Part shown: positions 6,626-11,999 of the stretch, in pieces
Layout of the letters: each line of letters starts with the position of its first letter
How positions within the stretch are numbered: the first letter of the stretch is position 1
DNA from: Phycisphaerales bacterium UBA7708
Lineage (GTDB): Bacteria; Planctomycetota; Phycisphaerae; Sedimentisphaerales; Anaerohalosphaeraceae
Assembly (NCBI GenBank): GCA_002482415.1
Contig: DLFY01000087.1
Coordinates: 1 to 11,999, forward strand
Direction: 5' to 3'
Length of the DNA: 11,999 nucleotides
Translations under genes and position numbers: made by a program
Notes under the pieces: generated by a model
The model's input: the letters and a program-made list of their open reading frames with translations, nothing else
The model's database searches: none
Told to the model about the DNA's origin: nothing

Positions 6626-9600
6626 TTATCTATGGCTTGTGTACCATTTGCGGACGATAGCTTCGGCGGGCTTGCCGTAGATGCAGAATCCGATGTCGGT
6701 TTGGGCTTTTTCGGGGCTATAGAGGCGTGCGGGCCATTCCCACCATGCAAAACCGGCAAACCACGGTTCGTTCCAGAAGGTTTCAATGGCCGCCTGATAG
6801 TAGCGGGCCTGTTCGTCGGCATCATAGACCATGTTGGGGTCCTGATGCGTCCATGGGGCGGCGGAACAGCCTTTGCCGTTGCAGACACCTAATTCCACAA
6901 AGAGAATGGGGCGGTCAAATTGTTTGCTGAGTTTGGCAAGCCGGTCCCGGATGGGTTTCCATCGTTTCAGGAGGGTCGGCAGCGCTGTATCCGAAAGGGG
7001 GACGTTGACAAGACCTGCGTCGAGTGCTGCCCCGGCATCATCGGTGCCGACGGGGAAATAGGCACTGAGGCTGATGATATCCACGGCGTCAAACCAGGGA
7101 ATGGATTCTTCGCGGCCATGATTGGCGTTATAGGTCAGCGGACCACCATAAACCTGACGGATTTCAGAAATCAGGGAACGCCAGCGAATTTCAAACGGCT
7201 CAGTGGATTCCATCTCGCAGCCCAGACAGAACATCTCGCAGTCGGTTTGTTCGGCGATTTGGGCGTAATGCAGCAGGAACTGGCGAAAGTCCGACCACCA
7301 CACATCCCAGCGGGCCATATCAAGGGTGCCGTCGGGGTTGTTAAATTTAATCCAGGCCCGCCAGGTCGTATCGCGGACGTTGATGACAGGTTTCAGGATG
7401 ACCTTAAGATTGTTATCGCGGGCAAGCTGGATAGCTCGGCGGACTTCATCGTCGGTGACCATGCGGTCATTGGCCTGTGAAAAGAAAAAAAAAGGCATAT
7501 CGAAAGTTTCCATCTCCGTACTGAAGGAGATACAGACCCAATTGGCGCCGGTGTCGGCAAGTTTTTTCATCGAGTCGGCGGGGGCATCGCCGGCGTATTG
7601 GCCGCGTGTGCCCGACCAGCCCCAACTGAAGCCCTTGACGAAGCCGGCTGGATTCGATGTGTGGCGATAGGCGGTTTTTACTGCGCCGTATTTGATTTCC
7701 ACCCGGGATAGCTGGGCAGAACCGGCAAATTCGATTTTGAGGTATTTAAAGTTTTGCTGCGGGGAGACAGCGCCCTGATACAGGACGGGCACCCAATAGC
7801 CGTAGCTGTCTTTATCGCCAAAGTAATTCTGGATTTCGACCGGCAGTTCGGTGTAATTTCTGCCATTGTCAGAGGCAGAGATTTTGAAATCACTGACAGT
7901 GCTTTCGAAGAACGCATACAGCATAAAAGAGCAAATGGCTTCGTCGGTCTTGTAAACGATTGACGATCCCTGTTGTCCTTTGAGACGGTGGGCGTCTTCC
8001 TTGAATTGACGGGCCTGTTTGGCTTCAAGGCTCAGGGGGCCTTGCTGGCGATGAATTTGGGTCATATCCGTCAGTTCGTCGACAAGGGCATAGTGGACGG
8101 CATAAACGGGGCCGACGACATTAGAGGGGTCGGAGATGCCGGCAGAATTCTGTGCCTTGACGCGGTAATAATAGCTTTTGCCAAGTTGGGCTCCAGGGTC
8201 GGCAAAGAGCGGCCTGTACTGGACCGACGCATCGCAAATATCCCGGCCGATAACAGACCATGGGCCGGCGGCGGTTTCGGAACGCTCAACGATATAGCCG
8301 GTTGCTCCGGCGCTGCCTTGCCAGGAAATCCGGGAATTATCCGTAAAATCCAGCAAGCGGGGGACGGCAGGGATATCCAGCGGCGGGATGGGCAGTCCGC
8401 GAATCTGGTAAGCCGCATGACGCATCATGGACAGGGCGGCGGTTTCATCGTAATCACTGCCTGAGGCAAAACCCGGCCAGTGGTAGGCCTTGAACAAATC
8501 CCCGCCGTACGGCTCGCTATGCCAGTAGAACCCGCCGGCATTGCTGCGAAAACGCAGGGACCAGAGCAGGGCTCCCGTGATATTATGCTGCAGCACAGCA
8601 TCGAGAACAGCTTTGACATCTGCCGTTGGGATGAAACCGAACTCGCCGACAAAATATGGCTTTTTGCCCTGGCTTTTCCGTACACTGTCAGCGATCTGGG
8701 CAATTGTCTGTTTCGGGTCTTTATCATAATGGTGCGTCGTGACCAGATCGATATTGACATCTGTTATGGAACTGTCCCGAAGGATGGTGGTATGAAAACC
8801 GTCAAGGACGAGATGATTGCTGTCAATGCTTTTAATGAAAGCGGCGGCCTTGGATGTCCAGTCTGCAGGGCTTTCCAGTTCATTGCCGGTTTCCCATGCC
8901 AGAATGGCTTTGTCGTCTTTGTATTTTATACCGGTGATGGTATTGGTGCGGTTGATGACGTAGCTGACGATTTGCTTGTAATCTTCGAATAATTGTGAGT
9001 CAGTCCAGAAATCGGCGGTCTTTTTGCCGCGAAAGGCGGCCATTGCCGGAACACCTCCCCACCATTTCCAATTATCGATGAAGGGGAAGATGACGCGGAT
9101 GCCTTTCTGGTTAGCGATGGCCAGGACTCTATCCAGTGTCTTGAAGGCTTCTTCATTAAACTGACCGGGAGCGAGGATGTGGCGGGGGATGTCAGGCTTG
9201 TCCGATTCGCTGCGAATCGAGAGGGTATAGGTCCGCACCACCTGACCACCCATCTGGCGGACGGCTTCAAGGGCATCGGCGATTTCAAATTCATCCGGAA
9301 GGCTCCAGGCGTTAGTTTGGGTAAACGCCATCTGGTCTTCGATATAATGCAGATTGGGGATGTTGAAGGAGATAAAGCGAAGCGAACCATTTTCGTCGAT
9401 GAGCTGGTCGCCCTGAACCTTGACGAATGAGGTGAAGACAGACTTGGCGGGACTGGATTGGGCCGGGGCGGCAGGCTGAGGCGATGGTGTCGTGATGATG
9501 TCGATACGGTCCCAGTAGGCAGCTTCCCATGCCCAGTTGTTGGGCTGGTTGACTAATTCGAGCTTGATTTTTCGGCCGGCGAAGGCGGACAGGTCCACGA

Positions 9601-11999
9601 TGATATCGGTATATCTGTCGGGTGCGCTGTCGGTGTTAATGTCTTTTTTAAGGAGGGCTTTATCATCGGCATTAACGATGAGCGTCCAGTCGCCGTTGGG
9701 GTGCCGCCCAACGGTCAATTGCAGGGCGGTGGTGCCGTCTTTGGGGATATCCACTTCTTTGGTCAGTGAGCAGCCGGTGCTGGAATCAAGGGGGTGAGTG
9801 ACCAGAATGCTCGTGCGGCCGTCCAAGGTTTCATAATAGCCAGGAGACATATCCGATCCGCATTTACGGATCGTCCAGCCCTCGGCTGCGGGGCCGCCGG
9901 AGATTTGAATCCCCTGGGGCATCTTTTCTACTTCCTGCGGGGTATAAAGGGTGTTTGCAATCGGGCCTGGGGCAAAGCATTGCTCAAGGCGATTGGGCCG
10001 TGGAGGCAGGGCGGGAATGATCAGGATTTCATTACCATCGCTGTCTTTTTCGATGGAGCCCCCGTTACGCCGGACGGCCTGTCGTGCAAGGTTCTGGCAG
10101 ACATCAAAGAGGTCGGGCAGATTATAGGGGGTGTGGATGAACTTTTGCGTTTTGTCAAAGGCTTTATAGGCGGCGGGCAATTTATCCAGACCAATGGTCG
10201 TAAACAGGATGCCCGCAGCATTGGATGGATTGCAGTCTGAGTCCTGGCCGCACTGCATCGATATTGCGATGGTCTTTTCGATATTCTTCTGGCCATACAG
10301 AAGACCCACAACGATATAGGCGCCATTGATTTTAGCGTCAATGTTGAATTTGTCTTTGTCGCAGCTAAACAGGCGATATTTTGGATTAAGCTGGTATTTT
10401 TCATGGATTAAATTCCATGTTTTGGTCCAGTCATCAGGGTATTGTCTGTGCCAGGCAAGGACATCGCGGATCGTCTCGGCGTATTGGCTCTGTGCTGGGA
10501 TATATTTGAGTGCTTCGGTAACGATACGCTCCGGGTCGGATTCGGTAAAGGCAATGCTGTACATGGCCGCGACATACTGACCGCCGTAAAGGCCGTCGCC
10601 ATAATTCATGATGCGGCCGAAGGTGTTACCCAGATCGACGGCCTGATTGGGCAGGGCGGGACTGATGAGGCCTGCAAAATCGGCTTCGATCTGATAATCA
10701 ATATCATCGGCATGGGCATTGAACTTCGGATGACCGGAGTCCGGCGGGGCAATGCCTTTGCGGAGATTGTTTCGGCCCGCTTCATTGGCATGCCAGAGGG
10801 GATAGAGGCTGTTGGCAAAGTCAAGGCCCGCCTGGTGAGGGGTGACGTCGATGCCGTAATCCTGAAGCGATTTCAGGAAGGTCATCTCGACATACAGGTC
10901 ATCCTGTCCGAAAGCATTATTGATCATCTCGGGTTTCCATTGGGGTATTTCACTTTCGGGCATGATTTGAGCCAGAAACTTGAACTCAACCGGGGCACCC
11001 CAGGCGACACCGGCAATTTGCCCCAGCCAGCCGGCAATCATTTTATCGCGATAGACACTCATAGGCAGACGAATGGTTTGCTTTGTGTCGGCGGCCGCGG
11101 AAGGCGGCGGAACGACATCATCGTCTTCCACGCCATCGGTCCAAATCAAAGGAGCCAGAAACACGCCGCCCTGTCCCCAGCCGCAGTGGCTGACAAACCA
11201 GCGGCCATCCCTGTCGCGGATGAATTCAGCGGCATGGGAATTGATCCGTCCGACTTCCTGCTCAATGGTCCAGTGGAATGGGTCCTGGCTGCGATATACA
11301 CAGGTGCCGCGATAGCCGTCACGGGGCCCGATGGACAGGTAATAATAACCGCCGCGCTGAACAACAAAAGGCGATTCCGTCGGGCCGCCCCAGGTACCGA
11401 CTCCTGGATCGGTAAAGACTGTTTTTTTATTGCCCCAGTGAATAAGATCGTCGCTTTCGATGGTACAGACGACGTGGTTGCCTCCCTTGGGGTCGCTGGT
11501 GGCGGTGTAGTACATCACCCATTTGTCTTTAATACGCAGGATGAAGGGGTCGCGGGCGTCGAAGCCGTCAATCATCATGGGATTGGCCGGGTGACGCTGC
11601 CATGTGTAGAGATCTTTGGAGGTTGCCAGCTTGAGCTGGTACTCATGTGAAGTTCTGCCGCCGGCACAATAGTACATATAGTACAGGCCGTCATGTTCGA
11701 TGACATAGGGTGCCCAAAGGTGGGCTTCCCCGCCTGCCGAGTCGGTGGACAGTGCAAAGGGCTGCTTGACCCAGCCGTCTGGATTGTACAATTCCGGGGA
11801 TACGGCATGGGCAAAATTATCTTCTTCGGCGGGCCGGGCCGGCTCCTGGCGTGTGATGCCGAACAGGTGCCATTTGCCGTCAGGCCCCTGTATAAAACAA
11901 TGGTCGTTGACATACCAGGGTTCTTTTTCGCCGACAGAAGGGTCGTAGATACGGACAATCTCGCCGACCGAAAACAAGGGCTGTGGTTTTGGGGTCGAT
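6626..11999 (-). CDS. Giant multi-module secreted glycosidase with an embedded ADP-ribosylglycohydrolase domain (5' end outside window)
   Basis: One open minus-strand frame runs from the right edge to TAA at 6626-6628, at least 1790 residues. A TTG at 11977 is inside the gene, not its start: the frame continues to the edge as STPKPQP. Numbering from that TTG as residue 1: (1) GH43/GH32-like five-bladed propeller, about 20-282, with WYVND (D25), WAPYVIEHDGLYYMYY, DARDP (140-144) and GGPTESPF (E201), fitting the clan's Asp/Asp/Glu triad. (2) DraG/ARH domain, about 305-630, with GQDD (357-360) and CGQDSDC (576-582). (3) Beta-sandwich, carbohydrate-binding-like, about 690-830. (4) Pro/Ala/Ser linker 830-846. 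(5) GH5 mannanase-like barrel, about 850-1190, acid/base E1033 in ETGNELE, nucleophile E1112 in VGEFGF. (6) FN3, about 1202-1292. (7) Discoidin-like, about 1293-1435. (8) GH113-like barrel, about 1443-1781, E1588 in CLGCEME and E1695 in LFVELGV. GH5 and GH113 point to beta-mannan. A signal peptide must lie beyond the edge if it is secreted, as I expect. Assembly fusion is a remote alternative; no frameshift is seen. Confidence 0.9.
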   Translation of the reverse strand, partial: STPKPQPLFSVGEIVRIYDPSVGEKEPWYVNDHCFIQGPDGKWHLFGITRQEPARPAEEDNFAHAVSPELYNPDGWVKQPFALSTDSAGGEAHLWAPYVIEHDGLYYMYYCAGGRTSHEYQLKLATSKDLYTWQRHPANPMMIDGFDARDPFILRIKDKWVMYYTATSDPKGGNHVVCTIESDDLIHWGNKKTVFTDPGVGTWGGPTESPFVVQRGGYYYLSIGPRDGYRGTCVYRSQDPFHWTIEQEVGRINSHAAEFIRDRDGRWFVSHCGWGQGGVFLAPLIWTDGVEDDDVVPPPSAAADTKQTIRLPMSVYRDKMIAGWLGQIAGVAWGAPVEFKFLAQIMPESEIPQWKPEMINNAFGQDDLYVEMTFLKSLQDYGIDVTPHQAGLDFANSLYPLWHANEAGRNNLRKGIAPPDSGHPKFNAHADDIDYQIEADFAGLISPALPNQAVDLGNTFGRIMNYGDGLYGGQYVAAMYSIAFTESDPERIVTEALKYIPAQSQYAETIRDVLAWHRQYPDDWTKTWNLIHEKYQLNPKYRLFSCDKDKFNIDAKINGAYIVVGLLYGQKNIEKTIAISMQCGQDSDCNPSNAAGILFTTIGLDKLPAAYKAFDKTQKFIHTPYNLPDLFDVCQNLARQAVRRNGGSIEKDSDGNEILIIPALPPRPNRLEQCFAPGPIANTLYTPQEVEKMPQGIQISGGPAAEGWTIRKCGSDMSPGYYETLDGRTSILVTHPLDSSTGCSLTKEVDIPKDGTTALQLTVGRHPNGDWTLIVNADDKALLKKDINTDSAPDRYTDIIVDLSAFAGRKIKLELVNQPNNWAWEAAYWDRIDIITTPSPQPAAPAQSSPAKSVFTSFVKVQGDQLIDENGSLRFISFNIPNLHYIEDQMAFTQTNAWSLPDEFEIADALEAVRQMGGQVVRTYTLSIRSESDKPDIPRHILAPGQFNEEAFKTLDRVLAIANQKGIRVIFPFIDNWKWWGGVPAMAAFRGKKTADFWTDSQLFEDYKQIVSYVINRTNTITGIKYKDDKAILAWETGNELESPADWTSKAAAFIKSIDSNHLVLDGFHTTILRDSSITDVNIDLVTTHHYDKDPKQTIAQIADSVRKSQGKKPYFVGEFGFIPTADVKAVLDAVLQHNITGALLWSLRFRSNAGGFYWHSEPYGGDLFKAYHWPGFASGSDYDETAALSMMRHAAYQIRGLPIPPLDIPAVPRLLDFTDNSRISWQGSAGATGYIVERSETAAGPWSVIGRDICDASVQYRPLFADPGAQLGKSYYYRVKAQNSAGISDPSNVVGPVYAVHYALVDELTDMTQIHRQQGPLSLEAKQARQFKEDAHRLKGQQGSSIVYKTDEAICSFMLYAFFESTVSDFKISASDNGRNYTELPVEIQNYFGDKDSYGYWVPVLYQGAVSPQQNFKYLKIEFAGSAQLSRVEIKYGAVKTAYRHTSNPAGFVKGFSWGWSGTRGQYAGDAPADSMKKLADTGANWVCISFSTEMETFDMPFFFFSQANDRMVTDDEVRRAIQLARDNNLKVILKPVINVRDTTWRAWIKFNNPDGTLDMARWDVWWSDFRQFLLHYAQIAEQTDCEMFCLGCEMESTEPFEIRWRSLISEIRQVYGGPLTYNANHGREESIPWFDAVDIISLSAYFPVGTDDAGAALDAGLVNVPLSDTALPTLLKRWKPIRDRLAKLSKQFDRPILFVELGVCNGKGCSAAPWTHQDPNMVYDADEQARYYQAAIETFWNEPWFAGFAWWEWPARLYSPEKAQTDIGFCIYGKPAEAIVRKWYTSHR

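Noticed and set aside
6920..7480. Plus-strand ORF of 186 codons opposite the GH113 module
   Set aside because: It is a shadow of the GH113 coding frame, whose catalytic motifs are clear on the minus strand.
10442..11650. Long + strand ORF of 402 codons opposite the giant glycosidase
   Set aside because: It lies entirely antisense to a well-supported coding sequence with clear domains, has no recognisable domain or Shine-Dalgarno, and is one of several open antisense frames expected from the codon bias of that gene.
11975..11977. TTG at 11977 as the true start of the giant protein
   Set aside because: The frame stays open to the window edge, there is no Shine-Dalgarno or signal peptide after the TTG, and the text before it is an interdomain-type linker.

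Overview
The window looks like chromosomal DNA from a polysaccharide-degrading bacterium. Very long multi-module secreted glycosidases, secreted ADP-ribosylglycohydrolase-type proteins with discoidin domains, and an ABC transporter next to a probable von Willebrand-type gene together suggest Planctomycetota (Phycisphaerae/Sedimentisphaerales-like) or a relative in the PVC group. That placement is inference from gene content; no marker gene is present.

Left part, + strand (1-2326): the end of a probable VWA-domain gene, a NitT/TauT-type ABC permease and its ATPase are packed as an operon (3-base gap, then a 1-base TGATG overlap). They are followed by a small basic helix-turn-helix protein with its own strong Shine-Dalgarno and a good intrinsic terminator at 2298-2326. 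Centre (2327-4611): an AT-rich regulatory region with a candidate promoter overlapped by an inverted repeat, a ROK-family (NagC/XylR-type) repressor that has lost the sugar-kinase catalytic residues, a complete tRNA-Arg(CCT), and a decayed minus-strand gene remnant resembling the C-terminus of an APC/cation-chloride-cotransporter-type permease.

Right part (4612-11999): two convergent genes for large secreted proteins. The + strand gene codes for an exported 652-residue protein with an ADP-ribosylglycohydrolase (DraG/ARH) fold domain, a NEW3-like beta-sandwich and a discoidin domain. The - strand gene runs off the right edge and codes for at least 1790 residues in one uninterrupted frame: GH43/GH32-like beta-propeller, a second DraG/ARH domain, a beta-sandwich carbohydrate-binding-like module, a GH5 mannanase-like barrel, FN3, a discoidin-like module and a C-terminal GH113-like barrel.

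The main point of interest is this fusion. A DraG/ARH domain lies between glycoside hydrolases in one chain, and a paralogous secreted DraG/ARH protein is encoded next door. Both share an altered metal-site motif (CG[DQ]D[ST]DC, with Cys where characterised ARH enzymes have Thr). This suggests that this branch of the fold acts on extracellular carbohydrate, perhaps mannan side groups or linkages, rather than on ADP-ribosylated protein. The ROK regulator may sense a sugar released by such enzymes, but no shared operator was found to prove it.
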